From contig JADCCX010000059.1 of NCBI GenBank assembly GCA_020252485.1, positions 1-64,000 of the forward strand: a stretch of 64,000 bases of DNA, given 5' to 3'. Both the position numbers and the translations under genes were made by a program. Under the pieces are notes generated by a model, which saw only the letters and a program-made list of their open reading frames with translations, was not told the origin of the DNA and did not search any database. Below, in pieces: positions 15,764-25,024 of the stretch. The stretch comes from Methylocystis sp. Its GTDB lineage: Bacteria > Pseudomonadota > Alphaproteobacteria > Rhizobiales > Beijerinckiaceae. Positions within the stretch are counted from its first letter, which is position 1, and the number at the start of each line of letters is the position of its first letter.

Positions 15764-16738
15764 ATGAAGATCTGCATTTTCGGCGCGGGCGCCATCGGCG
15801 GCTACATGGGCGCAAAGCTCGCCCACGCGGGCTACGACGTGTCGCTTGTGGCCCGCGGCCCGCATCTGAAGGCGATGGCCGGGAAGGGCCTGGAGCTCCG
15901 GGCGGGCGGCGAGAGCCTGGTGACGCGGCCGCGCGTCTCGGCGGACGCCGCCGAACTGGGGCCTCAGGACTATGTGGTGATCACGACCAAGGCGCATTCC
16001 GTGCCGGCGGCCATCCCTGCGATCAAGCCGCTGCTGGGTCCGCAGACATCCGTCGTCATGGGCGTCAACGGCGTGCCGTGGTGGTATTTCCACAAGCTCG
16101 AAGGGCCCTACGCCGAGCGCCGCATCGCGTCGGTCGATCCGGGCGGCGTGCAATGGCGCGGGATTGGCCCCGAACGGGTGATCGGCTGCGTCGTCTACCC
16201 GGCCGCGGAGGTCATCGAGCCCGGCGTCATCGAGCTTGTCGAGGGCGACCGCTTCACGCTCGGCGAGCCGGACGGATCGAAGTCGGAGCGCGTGCTTGCG
16301 CTGGCGGCCGCCCTGCAGAAGGCGGGCTTCAAGGCGCCGGTGCGTCCCCGCATCCGCGATGAGATCTGGATCAAGTTGTGGGGCAATCTCTCCTTCAATC
16401 CGATCTCGGCGCTGACCCACGCCACGCTGGAGCAGATCGTAGGCGACGACGGCGTGCGCGCTGTTGCGCGGTCGATGATGGTGGAGGCGCAGCAGACCGC
16501 CGAGAAGCTTGGCGTCACCTTCCCGATCACCGTCGATAAGCGGATCGAGGGCGCTGGCGCGGTCGGAGCGCACAAGACGTCGATGCTGCAGGACCTCGAA
16601 CGCGGCCGGCCGATGGAGTACGAGGCGCTGGTCGGCGCTGTTCAGGAGCTCGGGCGCATGACCGGGACCCCGACGCCCACGATCGACACGGTGCTGGCTC
16701 TGATCCGGCTGAGGGCGAAGATCGCGGAAGCGGGCTAG
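15764..16738 (+). CDS. ketopantoate reductase-family oxidoreductase (ApbA/PanE)
   Basis: This 324-residue NADPH-dependent oxidoreductase has the N-terminal Rossmann motif ICIFGAGAIGGYMGAKLAHA and the catalytic K-L-W-G-N-L-S-F-N-P segment, where the Lys is the general acid of PanE. The C-terminal helical domain has the family signature HKTSMLQDLERGRPMEYEAL. It reduces a 2-oxo acid to a 2-hydroxy acid. It is only 10 bases after the CoA ligase, so it is probably cotranscribed and acts in a catabolic route rather than in pantothenate synthesis. Many genomes carry several such paralogues. Confidence 0.87.
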   Translation: MKICIFGAGAIGGYMGAKLAHAGYDVSLVARGPHLKAMAGKGLELRAGGESLVTRPRVSADAAELGPQDYVVITTKAHSVPAAIPAIKPLLGPQTSVVMGVNGVPWWYFHKLEGPYAERRIASVDPGGVQWRGIGPERVIGCVVYPAAEVIEPGVIELVEGDRFTLGEPDGSKSERVLALAAALQKAGFKAPVRPRIRDEIWIKLWGNLSFNPISALTHATLEQIVGDDGVRAVARSMMVEAQQTAEKLGVTFPITVDKRIEGAGAVGAHKTSMLQDLERGRPMEYEALVGAVQELGRMTGTPTPTIDTVLALIRLRAKIAEAG

Positions 16739-17147
16739 GGCGAGAAGCGGCTGATGAAGCTCCAGGCCGGCATCGAGACTGCGATTCCGGCCGCAGCGAT
16801 CCGGTCGGCCGCGCGGCCGGCGGAACGGACCGTCTTCGCGACCATCACGGCTTTGCCGTAATTGGTCGCGAACCTGCCTGAAGAAGGCCCGGTCATCGTG
16901 CTGATCGGTGCCGTGCTGCGCAAATGCGCGGCGGCGCCGCTCGATTTTTCGGGATACGATCTGGCCGCGCTTGGCTCTTGCGGCTGCCGAGCCAAGCGCA
17001 GCGGAGAACCGTTTTCTCCGGGCGCTTTGATAATCGAAGAGTTGCGTTCTTTCCAAGTCTTTGATGAAATTGCGTTTCATGTGCCAGAAATGGAGGGCCG
17101 AAAGGCAATCGCTTGATCTCGTGAGACGACACAGGGAGCAACCAACC
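16739..17147. other. gap upstream of cysP with two inverted repeats
   Basis: No gene is supported in this 409-base stretch. CGCTTGGCTC at 16968-16977 pairs perfectly with 16989-16998, and CGGAGAA at 17002-17008 pairs with 17013-17019. These back-to-back hairpins lie about 130-180 bases before cysP. Neither has a U-run. They may end the upstream transcript or form a leader or operator for the sulfate operon. An AGGGAGC precedes the cysP start. Confidence 0.5.
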
Positions 17148-18188
17148 ATGCACCAGTTCGCCATCAAACCCCTCCTCGGGCGGCTTTTCGCCACAGCGGC
17201 CTTCCTGTTCTGTTTCCTGGTTGCCGCCGGCGGCGTGCGCGCGCAGACCATGCTTCTGAACGTCTCCTATGATCCGACGCGCGAGCTTTACCGGGAGATC
17301 AATGCGGCCTTCATCGCCGAATGGAATGCGGCGAACGCCAAGAAGATCACCGGCATCCGCCAGTCGCATGGCGGCTCCGGCAGCCAGGCGAGAGCCGTGA
17401 TCGACGGGCTGAACGCCGATGTTGTGACCCTGGCGCTTGCGGGCGATATCGACGCGATCGCCAGCCGCACCACCAAACTCGCCAGGGACTGGCAGACGCG
17501 TCTGCCCAACAATGCCTCGCCCTACACGTCGACCATTGTGTTTCTCGTGCGCAAGGGCAATCCGAAAGGCGTGAAGGATTGGCCCGATCTCGTGAAGCCC
17601 GGCATCCAGGTCATCACGCCCAACCCGAAGACCTCGGGCGGCGCGCGCTGGAACTATCTCGCCGCCTGGGCCTATGCCGAGCGCGCTTTCAACAAGGACG
17701 AGGCGAAGGTGCGGGCGTATATTGCCAATCTGCTGCGCAACGTGCCGGTCCTCGACACGGCGGCGCGCGGCGCCACCACGACCTTCACCCAACGCGGCAT
17801 CGGCGATGTCTTTATCGCATGGGAGAACGAGGCGTTTCTGGCGCTCGCCGAATTCGGCGCGGACAAGTTTGAGATCGTCGTTCCGAGCCTCTCCATCCTC
17901 GCGGAACCGCCGGTCGCGGCCGTCGACGGCAATGTCGACGCCAAGGGCACGCGGGCGGAAGCGGAGGCCTATCTGAGATTCCTCTACACGCCGAAGGCGC
18001 AGGCCATCATCGCCAAGAATTTCTATCGTCCTCGGCAGCCGGAACATGCCGACCCCAAAGATATCGCAAAGTTCCCGAACCTGACGCTGGTGACGATCGA
18101 CGAGGCCTTCGGCGGCTGGGCCAAGGCGCAGCCCGCCCATTTCGGCGATGGCGGCACATTCGACCAGCTCTACAAGCCGGGAGGTTGA
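17148..18188 (+). CDS. cysP: sulfate/thiosulfate-binding periplasmic protein
   Basis: This 346-residue binding protein carries a signal peptide (about residues 1-32, ending G-V-R-A-Q) and the Sbp/CysP pattern. This includes [39 protein letters not shown] and [15 protein letters not shown], which contain the sulfate-contacting Ser, Gly and Arg residues, plus the conserved [19 protein letters not shown]. It delivers sulfate or thiosulfate to the CysTWA transporter. I chose the ATG at 17148 with AGGGAGC upstream. It is the first gene of cysPTWA, 3 bases before cysT. Sequence alone does not separate Sbp from CysP. Confidence 0.94.
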   Translation: MHQFAIKPLLGRLFATAAFLFCFLVAAGGVRAQTMLLNVSYDPTRELYREINAAFIAEWNAANAKKITGIRQSHGGSGSQARAVIDGLNADVVTLALAGDIDAIASRTTKLARDWQTRLPNNASPYTSTIVFLVRKGNPKGVKDWPDLVKPGIQVITPNPKTSGGARWNYLAAWAYAERAFNKDEAKVRAYIANLLRNVPVLDTAARGATTTFTQRGIGDVFIAWENEAFLALAEFGADKFEIVVPSLSILAEPPVAAVDGNVDAKGTRAEAEAYLRFLYTPKAQAIIAKNFYRPRQPEHADPKDIAKFPNLTLVTIDEAFGGWAKAQPAHFGDGGTFDQLYKPGG

Positions 18189-18191
18189 GGC

Positions 18192-19052
18192 ATGAGCGCC
18201 GCTTCAGGACGGATCGGCGCATCATCCTGGCGCGAGCGAAGCGTGCTTCCGGGCTTCGGATTAAGCTTCGGCATCCTCGTCACCGCGCTTTCCCTCATCG
18301 TGCTGATCCCGCTGGCCGCCCTTGTCCTGAAGGCGGCAAGCGCGGGGCCGGAGGCGATCTGGGCTCTGGCCTCCTCGCCGCGCGTGCAGGCGGCGCTCAG
18401 GCTTTCCTTCGGCGCGGCGCTGCTGGCCGCCTCCATCAACCTCGTCTTCGGCCTGCTGATCGCCTGGGTGCTCGTGCGCTATGATTTTCCCGGCAGGCGC
18501 TTCGTCGATGCGGCGGTCGATCTGCCCTTCGCGCTGCCGACGGCGGTGGCCGGCATCGCGCTCGCGGCGATCTACGCCCCCAATGGCTGGATCGGATCGC
18601 TGCTTGCCCCGTTCGGCATCCGGATCGGCTATACGGCGGCGGGAGTGCTCGTGGCGCTGATCTTCATCGGCCTGCCCTTCGTCGTCCGCACGGTGCAGCC
18701 TGTGCTGGCCGAAATGGAGGCCGAACTCGAGGAAGCGGCGGCGCTGCTCGGCGCGAGCCGCTGGCGCATCATCTGGAGCGTGATCCTGCCGCCAGTGCTG
18801 CCTGCCGCCATGACCGGGTTCGTGCTTGCCTTCGCGCGCGCCGTCGGCGAATACGGATCGGTCATCTTCATCGCGGGCAACGTGCCGATGGTGTCGGAGA
18901 TCGCGCCGCTCCTGATCGTCATCCGGCTTGAGCAATTCGATTACGCTGGCGCCGCCGTCGTGGGCGTGCTGATGCTGCTTCTCTCCTTTCTGCTGATCCT
19001 GTTCTTCAACCTTCTGCAGGCCGGCCTGCGGCGACGGCTTGGCCATGTCTGA
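18192..19052 (+). CDS. cysT: sulfate ABC transporter permease CysT
   Basis: This 286-residue inner-membrane permease has about six helices and the ABC-coupling EAA motif (EEAAALLGASRWRIIWSVIL). DLPFALPTAVAGIALAAIYA, RTVQPVLAEMEAELEEAAAL and FARAVGEYGSVIFIAGN are the CysT/CysU hallmarks. It forms the channel with CysW. It starts 3 bases after the cysP stop and overlaps cysW by 8 bases, so the operon is tightly coupled. Confidence 0.95.
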   Translation: MSAASGRIGASSWRERSVLPGFGLSFGILVTALSLIVLIPLAALVLKAASAGPEAIWALASSPRVQAALRLSFGAALLAASINLVFGLLIAWVLVRYDFPGRRFVDAAVDLPFALPTAVAGIALAAIYAPNGWIGSLLAPFGIRIGYTAAGVLVALIFIGLPFVVRTVQPVLAEMEAELEEAAALLGASRWRIIWSVILPPVLPAAMTGFVLAFARAVGEYGSVIFIAGNVPMVSEIAPLLIVIRLEQFDYAGAAVVGVLMLLLSFLLILFFNLLQAGLRRRLGHV

Positions 19053-19923
19053 CGCCAGCTTCACTGCCGCGGGATTGCCAGGAACCGGCAGCGCGATGCG
19101 GGAGGGCGCCCTTGCGCGCCGCCTGTTGATCGGGCTGGCGCTCACCTTCCTGACGCTGTTCCTGGCGCTGCCTCTCGCCATCGTTTTTGTCGAGGCCCTG
19201 ACCCGCGGCTGGCAGGCCTATCGCGCCGCCCTTGCCGATCCGGATTCGATCGCCGCGATCCGGCTGACCCTGATCGTCGCGGCCATCGCCGCGCCGATCA
19301 ACATCGTGGCCGGCATCGCCGGCGCCTGGGCGATCGCCAAATACGAATTTCGCGGCAAGAGCCTGCTCACCAGCCTGATCGACCTGCCGTTCTCCGTCTC
19401 CCCGGTGATCGCCGGGCTCGTCTATGTGCTGCTGTTCGGCGCGCAGGGTTACTTCGGCCCCTTCCTCAAGAGCCAGGGATTACAGATCATCTTCGCGCTG
19501 CCGGGAATCGTGCTGGCGACGCTGTTCGTCACCTTTCCCTTCATCGCCCGCGAATTGATCCCGCATATGCAATCGCTCGGCAATGCGGACGAGGAAGCGG
19601 CGCTGACGCTTGGCGCCTCGCCCTGGCGCACGTTTCTGATGGTGACGCTTCCCAACATCAAATGGAGCCTGCTCTACGGCGTGCTGCTCTGCAACGCGCG
19701 CGCCATGGGCGAGTTCGGCGCGGTCGCGGTCGTCTCCGGCAAGATTCGCGGTCTGACGACGACGATGCCCTTGCAGATCGAGATCCTCTATAACGAGTAT
19801 ATGGGCGTTGCAGCCTTTGCGGTGGCGTCCCTCCTCGCCTTGCTGGCTTTGGTCACGCTTGCGGCGAAGACTTTCCTGGAATGGCGCTACGCGGACGAGA
19901 TCGCCGCGATGCGCCGCCATTGA
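19045..19923 (+). CDS. cysW: sulfate ABC transporter permease CysW
   Basis: This 292-residue partner permease of CysT has the CysW markers [20 protein letters not shown], the EAA loop [20 protein letters not shown], and [20 protein letters not shown]. Six membrane segments are predicted. The ATG at 19045 was chosen; it overlaps the cysT stop by 8 bases. CysA follows after 23 bases. Confidence 0.95.
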   Translation: MSDASFTAAGLPGTGSAMREGALARRLLIGLALTFLTLFLALPLAIVFVEALTRGWQAYRAALADPDSIAAIRLTLIVAAIAAPINIVAGIAGAWAIAKYEFRGKSLLTSLIDLPFSVSPVIAGLVYVLLFGAQGYFGPFLKSQGLQIIFALPGIVLATLFVTFPFIARELIPHMQSLGNADEEAALTLGASPWRTFLMVTLPNIKWSLLYGVLLCNARAMGEFGAVAVVSGKIRGLTTTMPLQIEILYNEYMGVAAFAVASLLALLALVTLAAKTFLEWRYADEIAAMRRH

Positions 19924-19946
19924 CCTTATCCACCGGAGGACAGCCG

Positions 19947-20993
19947 ATGTCCGTAGCGCTGCAGATCGAGAAGGCCGCCCGCCAATTCGGCGGCTTTGCG
20001 GCGTTGAAGGGCGTCTCGCTGGCGATCGAGCCGGGCGAGCTGCTGGCCCTGCTTGGCCCCTCCGGCTCCGGCAAGACGACCTTGCTCCGGCTGATCGCAG
20101 GTCTGGACCATGTCGACGGCGGCCGCATCCTGTTCGATGGCATTGATGGCGAGGCGCTGTCGCTGCGCGACCGGCGGATCGGCATGGTCTTCCAGAACTA
20201 CGCTCTGTTCCGCCATCTCACGGTTGCCGGGAATGTCGCCTTCGGCCTCAAGGCGCGGCCACGGGCGGAGAGGCCGTCCGGCGCCGAAATCGAGCGGCGC
20301 GTGCGCGAATTGCTGGATCTGGTGCAGCTCCAGGGTCTGGAGCGGCGTTATCCGAGCCAGCTTTCGGGAGGCCAGCGGCAGCGGGCCGCGCTTGCCCGCG
20401 CGCTCGCCATCGAGCCGCGCGTGCTGCTGCTCGACGAGCCCTTCGGGGCGCTTGACGCCAAGGTTCGGAAGGACCTGCGCGCCTGGCTGCGCGAACTCCA
20501 CAAGCGCACTGGCCACACCACCGTCTTCGTGACACACGATCAGGACGAAGCTCTGGAGCTCGCCGACCGCGTCGCGATCCTGAACCAGGGACAGCTCGAA
20601 CAGGTCGGCACGCCCGACGCCGTTTACGATCACCCGGCCACGCCTTTCGTCTGCGGTTTCCTCGGCGAGACGAACCGCCTGCCGGTCGAGGTGCGCGGCG
20701 GCCAGGCCTGGATCGAGGACCGGCCGGTCTATGCCGCCAGCCAGACCAACCTCAGCGGCCGCGCCGATCTCTATGTCCGCCCGCAGCACCTGAAGCTGGA
20801 CCGCCCTGACGCTGCGCTATTGGGCGGCGTCGTCGAACTGGTGCGACGGCACGGCGCGATCCGGCGGGCCGAGATCGCGGTCCGCGGGCTGGCGAAGCGC
20901 CTCGATGTCGATATCGGCGGCGGCGTGGCTCCGGCCCGGGGAGAGCGGGTGGGATTGCGGATCACGAAAGCCCATCTTTTCGCAGCAACATGA
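19947..20993 (+). CDS. cysA: sulfate ABC transporter ATPase CysA
   Basis: This 348-residue ATPase has all catalytic motifs: Walker [11 protein letters not shown]-loop FQNYALF, signature LSGGQRQR, Walker [13 protein letters not shown] and the switch [14 protein letters not shown]-terminal beta domain follows (about residues 240-348) and is typical of CysA/MalK-type subunits. It powers the CysTW channel. The start has GGAGGA upstream. It is the last gene of the operon; two terminator-like hairpins follow. Confidence 0.95.
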   Translation: MSVALQIEKAARQFGGFAALKGVSLAIEPGELLALLGPSGSGKTTLLRLIAGLDHVDGGRILFDGIDGEALSLRDRRIGMVFQNYALFRHLTVAGNVAFGLKARPRAERPSGAEIERRVRELLDLVQLQGLERRYPSQLSGGQRQRAALARALAIEPRVLLLDEPFGALDAKVRKDLRAWLRELHKRTGHTTVFVTHDQDEALELADRVAILNQGQLEQVGTPDAVYDHPATPFVCGFLGETNRLPVEVRGGQAWIEDRPVYAASQTNLSGRADLYVRPQHLKLDRPDAALLGGVVELVRRHGAIRRAEIAVRGLAKRLDVDIGGGVAPARGERVGLRITKAHLFAAT

Positions 20994-21069
20994 TGCTGCG
21001 GGCGCCGGCGCGGCAAGCGGTCTTTCGCTACCGAAAAGGGCAGTTTGTCAGGCTTGGCATGCCCTTGGA

Positions 21070-21098
21070 GGAGCAGCCGCGCCGCGAGCGGCGGCTCC
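21070..21098 (+). terminator. terminator-like hairpin after cysA
   Basis: GGAGCAGCCGC at 21070-21080 pairs with 21088-21098 with one mismatch across a 7-base loop, followed by TTCC. It lies 76 bases after the cysA stop. With the next hairpin it forms the main content of the 338-base gap 20994-21331; no gene is seen there. Confidence 0.5.
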
Positions 21099-21118
21099 TT
21101 CCGCTCAAGCTGCCGGCC

Positions 21119-21150
21119 CTGCCCCGCAAGCTCTGGCCTTGCCGGGGCAG
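21119..21150 (+). terminator. second terminator-like hairpin after cysA
   Basis: CTGCCCCG at 21119-21126 pairs with CGGGGCAG at 21143-21150. The stem extends with CAAG/CTTG across one bulged base. TCCTTTC follows. It probably ends the cysPTWA transcript before the glycan operon. Confidence 0.5.
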
Positions 21151-21331
21151 TCCTTTCGGCTAAGATCGTCCTTTCGTCTTGTCGGCGGACGGGTCCTTGG
21201 CTACCCATGCGGGAAGCGTGAAATTTATCTCCGGGGCGATGTCCGCCAGATCGCCGGGATGCTTGGGGATTCCACGGATGGAGTTTGTGGTTAAGTGACC
21301 TTAGTTCTGACGGCGACGCTACGGAGCCTTG

Positions 21332-22621
21332 ATGTCTGAAAAACGGCCCAATGGCGCGAGTCCGAAGCCGGTTGCGCTCTCCTCTTTGAGGAGCGCCGGA
21401 CGGTGCAACCCTTCGCGTCTGAACGAAGTCCGCGTGCTGATGTATAGCCACGATACATTCGGGCTGGGGCATCTGCGCCGGTGCCGCACCGTCGCGCATT
21501 CGCTGGCGCAAAATTTCAAGGGCGTCCACATCCTGATCATTTCGGGATCGCAGATCGCCGGTGCCTTCGATTTCAAGGCGCGGGTGGATTTCGTCAAGAT
21601 TCCGGGCGTCATCAAGCTCTACAACGGCGAATACACCTCCATCAGCGAGCACATCGATATCCGCGAGACGCTCCGCTGGCGCCAGGAGATCATCCGCAGC
21701 ACGGCGAAGGCTTTCGATCCCGACATGCTGATCGTCGACAAGGAGCCGATCGGCCTGAAGGGCGAGCTGCTGCCGACCCTGCGCTTCCTGCAGCACAGGA
21801 ACTGCCGGCTGGTGCTCGGCCTGCGCGAGGTGATGGACGATCCGGACGTGCTCGTCCAGGAATGGAAGAAGCGGGATGTCATGCGGCATATGCAGGCATT
21901 CTATGACGATATCTGGGTCTATGGGCCCAAGGCCTTCCACAATCCGCTGGCGGGAACCGGCGCGCCCGCCGTGCTGGAGCGGCGCCTGAAATACACGGGC
22001 TTCCTCGGGCGGGAAGAGCCCACCGCCTTCCCGGACGAAGTGCTCGATTTCCACGACGATTACATCCTCGTCACCGCCGGTGGCGGCGGCGACGGCGCGC
22101 AGATGATGCGCTCGGTGCTGGCGGCGCAGCGCGCCGCCGCCCTAAAGCAGAATATGCTGCTGGTTCTCGGCCCCTTCATGCCGAAGGAGGACCGGGAGGA
22201 CATCCGGCTGCGGGCGGAAGGGATGAAGAACGTCCGCATCATCGATTTCCACAACCGGCATGAGGTGCTGATCCAGAAGGCGAGGGCCGTGGTCAGCATG
22301 GCGGGATACAACACCTTCTGCGAGATCCTTTCACTCGACAAACGCGCCCTGCTGATCCCCCGCATGCAGCCGCGGCGCGAGCAGCTGATCCGGGCGGCCC
22401 GCGCGGCGGAGCTCGGCCTCGTGGATATCATCCTGCCCGGCGACGCCGAGGATCCCGCCCGCATGTCCGCAAGCCTCGCGAAACTCGCGGTCCGGCGCAC
22501 GCCGAAGGAGGCCGGCGCCGAAGCGATGCTGAATGGCCTCGATTGCATCCGCGAGCTGGTCCGGGGCTATTTCGCCGACGGCAACCGGCGGGAAGTGTTC
22601 CTGCCTCCCGCAGCCGAGTGA
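21332..22621 (+). CDS. COG4671-type glycosyltransferase (GT28-like fold), paralogue 1
   Basis: This 429-residue protein resembles predicted glycosyltransferases of the COG4671 group, with a GT-B fold like MurG. Near the start YSHDTFGLGHLRRCRTVAHS gives the GLGHLRR motif of the N-terminal domain. The C-terminal domain has ILVTAGGGGDGAQMMRSVLA (nucleotide-sugar loop), then VVSMAGYNTFCEILSLDKRA and LLIPRMQPRREQLIRA, the acceptor/donor pocket. No signal or membrane segment is seen, so it is cytoplasmic or membrane-associated. It starts an operon of three glycosyltransferases and a methyltransferase; the next gene begins at the last base of its stop codon. Confidence 0.8.
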   Translation: MSEKRPNGASPKPVALSSLRSAGRCNPSRLNEVRVLMYSHDTFGLGHLRRCRTVAHSLAQNFKGVHILIISGSQIAGAFDFKARVDFVKIPGVIKLYNGEYTSISEHIDIRETLRWRQEIIRSTAKAFDPDMLIVDKEPIGLKGELLPTLRFLQHRNCRLVLGLREVMDDPDVLVQEWKKRDVMRHMQAFYDDIWVYGPKAFHNPLAGTGAPAVLERRLKYTGFLGREEPTAFPDEVLDFHDDYILVTAGGGGDGAQMMRSVLAAQRAAALKQNMLLVLGPFMPKEDREDIRLRAEGMKNVRIIDFHNRHEVLIQKARAVVSMAGYNTFCEILSLDKRALLIPRMQPRREQLIRAARAAELGLVDIILPGDAEDPARMSASLAKLAVRRTPKEAGAEAMLNGLDCIRELVRGYFADGNRREVFLPPAAE

Positions 22622-23889
22622 TGCCTCCCGCGCGGACGTTCGTCTTCGTTCTGAAAGGCTATCCGCGCCTTTCCGAGACGTTCATCGCGCAGGAAATCCG
22701 CGCCCTAGAGAAGCTCGGGCTCGCTATCCGCATTGTCGCGATGCGCCATCCGACCGACGGCAAGGTCCATCCCATCCATCGGGAGATCAGAGCTCCGGTC
22801 GCCTATCTGCCCGAATATCTTCATGACGAGCCGGGCCGGGTGCTGCGCGCCCTGTGGCGGGCCTCGCGGCGGCCGGGCTTCCGGCTGGCCTTTCGCCAGT
22901 TCCGCCATGATCTGCGGCGTGATTTCTCCCGCAACCGCATCCGCCGCATGGGGCAGGCGGCCGTTCTCGCCGCCGAAATGCCCGACGGCATTGCGGGTCT
23001 CCACGCGCATTTCATCCATACGCCGGCCAGCGTCGTCCGCTATGCGGCCGCGATCACCGGCAAGCCCTGGTCCGTCTCCGCCCATGCCAAGGATATCTGG
23101 ACGACGGCGGACTGGGATCTTGCGGAGAAGCTCGAAGGGGCCGAATGGGCGGTGACCTGCACGCAGGCGGGGCTAGAGAGGCTGAACGCGCTTGCCCCGG
23201 CCGCGCGGCCCGTCCATCTCGTCTACCACGGGCTTGATCTGGCGCGTTTTCCGGCCTTGCTGACGCCCAGGCCGGCCCGTGACGGCGCCGACGCCGCCCA
23301 GCCAGTGCGCATCCTCACCATCTGCCGCGCGGTCGAGAAGAAGGGGCTCGATACGCTGATCGCGGCGCTGGCGCGCCTGCCGGCCGGGCTTGCCTGGGAA
23401 TGGGTCCATGCGGGCGGCGGCGCGCTCGCCGGGAAGCTCAAGGAGCAGGCGCGCGCGCTGGGCATCGCCGGGCGCTGCAGCTTCCGCGGCGCGCTCGACC
23501 AGGCGGAGGTGCTGGCGCTCTACCGGCAGGCGGATGTCTTCGTCCTGCCCTGCCGCATCGCCGGCGACGGCGACCGGGACGGCCTGCCCAATGTTCTCGC
23601 CGAAGCGGCGAGCCAGGGGCTGGCCCTGCTCTCCACCAATGTCTCGGGCGTGCCTGAACTGATCGAGGCCGGCGTCAACGGGCTGATGATCGGGCCGGAT
23701 GACGGCGACGCCCTGGCCAGGGAGCTCGAACGGCTGATCCGCGAGCCGCTGCTGCGGTTCCGTCTCGGCCGCAGCGCCATGCAGCGCGTGCGCAGCGCCT
23801 TCGATCATGAGGATACGGTGAGGGCCCTGTTCGCGCTCTTCATGCAGGGTTCGCCCATCGATGAATCCGTCCGGCGCGCGGCCGAATGA
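22621..23889 (+). CDS. GT4-family glycosyltransferase
   Basis: This 422-residue GT-B enzyme begins FVLKGYPRLSETFIAQEIRA, typical of bacterial GT4 enzymes for capsule or exopolysaccharide synthesis. The donor-binding half carries EKKGLDTLIAALARLPAGLA, the FRGALDQAEVLALYRQADVF loop, and the E-x7-E-like GDGDRDGLPNVLAEAASQGL. Its ATG shares a base with the stop of the previous gene, so translation is coupled. The sugar donor and acceptor cannot be told from sequence. Confidence 0.87.
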   Translation: MPPARTFVFVLKGYPRLSETFIAQEIRALEKLGLAIRIVAMRHPTDGKVHPIHREIRAPVAYLPEYLHDEPGRVLRALWRASRRPGFRLAFRQFRHDLRRDFSRNRIRRMGQAAVLAAEMPDGIAGLHAHFIHTPASVVRYAAAITGKPWSVSAHAKDIWTTADWDLAEKLEGAEWAVTCTQAGLERLNALAPAARPVHLVYHGLDLARFPALLTPRPARDGADAAQPVRILTICRAVEKKGLDTLIAALARLPAGLAWEWVHAGGGALAGKLKEQARALGIAGRCSFRGALDQAEVLALYRQADVFVLPCRIAGDGDRDGLPNVLAEAASQGLALLSTNVSGVPELIEAGVNGLMIGPDDGDALARELERLIREPLLRFRLGRSAMQRVRSAFDHEDTVRALFALFMQGSPIDESVRRAAE

Positions 23890-25024
23890 CGGGTGCGGCG
23901 TGAAGGTTCTCCTCTATGTCCAGCATTTGCTGGGCCTCGGCCATCTGATGCGCAGCGCCCGGATCGCGGCGGCGCTGGCGGCCCGGGGCTGCACGGTCGC
24001 GGTGGCGCAGGGCGGGGAAGCGGTCGCCGGCGTGTCCTGGGGCGCGGCATCGGTCACCGCGCTCGATCCGGTCAGGGTCGATCCCGCCGCCATGGGCGTC
24101 CTCCTTGCGGCGGATGGCAGCCCCTTCGGACCGGAGCGCCAGGCCGCCCGCCGCGACGCCTTGCTGGCGATGCAGGCGGAGCTCTGTCCGGATATCCTGC
24201 TGATCGAGGCCTATCCTTTCGGGCGGCGGCAGATGCGCTTCGAACTCGCGCCGCTCCTTGAGGCGGCAAAGCCCGCCGGCGTGCGGCTGGTCGCGGCCTC
24301 CATCCGCGACATCCTGCAGGAAAGCCGCAGGCCCGGGCGTCAGCGGGAAACGATCGAGGCGCTGCGCAGATGGTTCGATCTCGTGCTGGTGCATGGCGAT
24401 CCCGCCTTCGTCAGCCTCGCCGACACTTTTGCGCTCGCCGGTGAGATACCCTGCCCGGTCGCCTATACGGGATTGGTCGGGCCGCCGCCGCCGGGCCAGC
24501 TGATCGCGGCGCATGACATCATCGTCAGCGCCGGGGGAGGGGCGGTGGGCGGCCGCCTGCTGACGGCGGCGGCGACGGCTCTGGCGGCAACGGACCTCAG
24601 CCGCCACAGGGCGCTGCTGCTCACCGGGCCGAATGCGCCGGCGGGGCTCGCCGAAACACTGGCGCGTCTGGCGCCTGGCGCCGCTGTCGCAAGTTTCGTC
24701 GGCGCCATGCCGGAGCGGCTGTCGGGAGCCCGCCTCGCCATCTGTCAGGCCGGCTACAACACCGCCGCCGACCTGATGGTCACCGGCTGTCCGGCGGTCC
24801 TCGTGCCGTTCGAGGGAAAAGGCGAAACCGAGCAATTGCGGCGCGCGAAGGCCTTCGCCGAACATGGGCGCGCCATTGTGCTGCGCGAGGAGGCCCTGAC
24901 GCCCGCTGCGCTGGCGGAGGCCATCAGGCGTGCGCTGGAGCTGCCGCGCCGGGCGGGCGCGGTCCTCGAAGGAGCGGCCCGCACCGCTGACATCCTGCTG
25001 GCGCGGCCGGAGCTTCTCCGATGA
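23861..25024 (+). CDS. COG4671-type glycosyltransferase, paralogue 2
   Basis: This 387-residue protein is a second member of the family of the first gene of the operon: VLLYVQHLLGLGHLMRSARI at the start, the IIVSAGGGAVGGRLLTAAAT loop, ICQAGYNTAADLMVTGCPAV, and PFEGKGETEQLRRAKAFAEH. The overall layout follows MurG/GT28. The ATG at 23861 overlaps the GT4 gene by 29 bases; a GTG at 23900 just after that gene would remove 13 poorly conserved residues and may be the true start. Two paralogues in one operon suggest two successive linkages in one glycan. Confidence 0.8.
   Translation: MNPSGARPNDGCGVKVLLYVQHLLGLGHLMRSARIAAALAARGCTVAVAQGGEAVAGVSWGAASVTALDPVRVDPAAMGVLLAADGSPFGPERQAARRDALLAMQAELCPDILLIEAYPFGRRQMRFELAPLLEAAKPAGVRLVAASIRDILQESRRPGRQRETIEALRRWFDLVLVHGDPAFVSLADTFALAGEIPCPVAYTGLVGPPPPGQLIAAHDIIVSAGGGAVGGRLLTAAATALAATDLSRHRALLLTGPNAPAGLAETLARLAPGAAVASFVGAMPERLSGARLAICQAGYNTAADLMVTGCPAVLVPFEGKGETEQLRRAKAFAEHGRAIVLREEALTPAALAEAIRRALELPRRAGAVLEGAARTADILLARPELLR

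Noticed and set aside
16735-16995. 86-codon minus-strand frame between the reductase gene and cysP
   Set aside because: No ribosome-binding site, no recognisable motif, and it overlaps the inverted repeat at 16968-16998.
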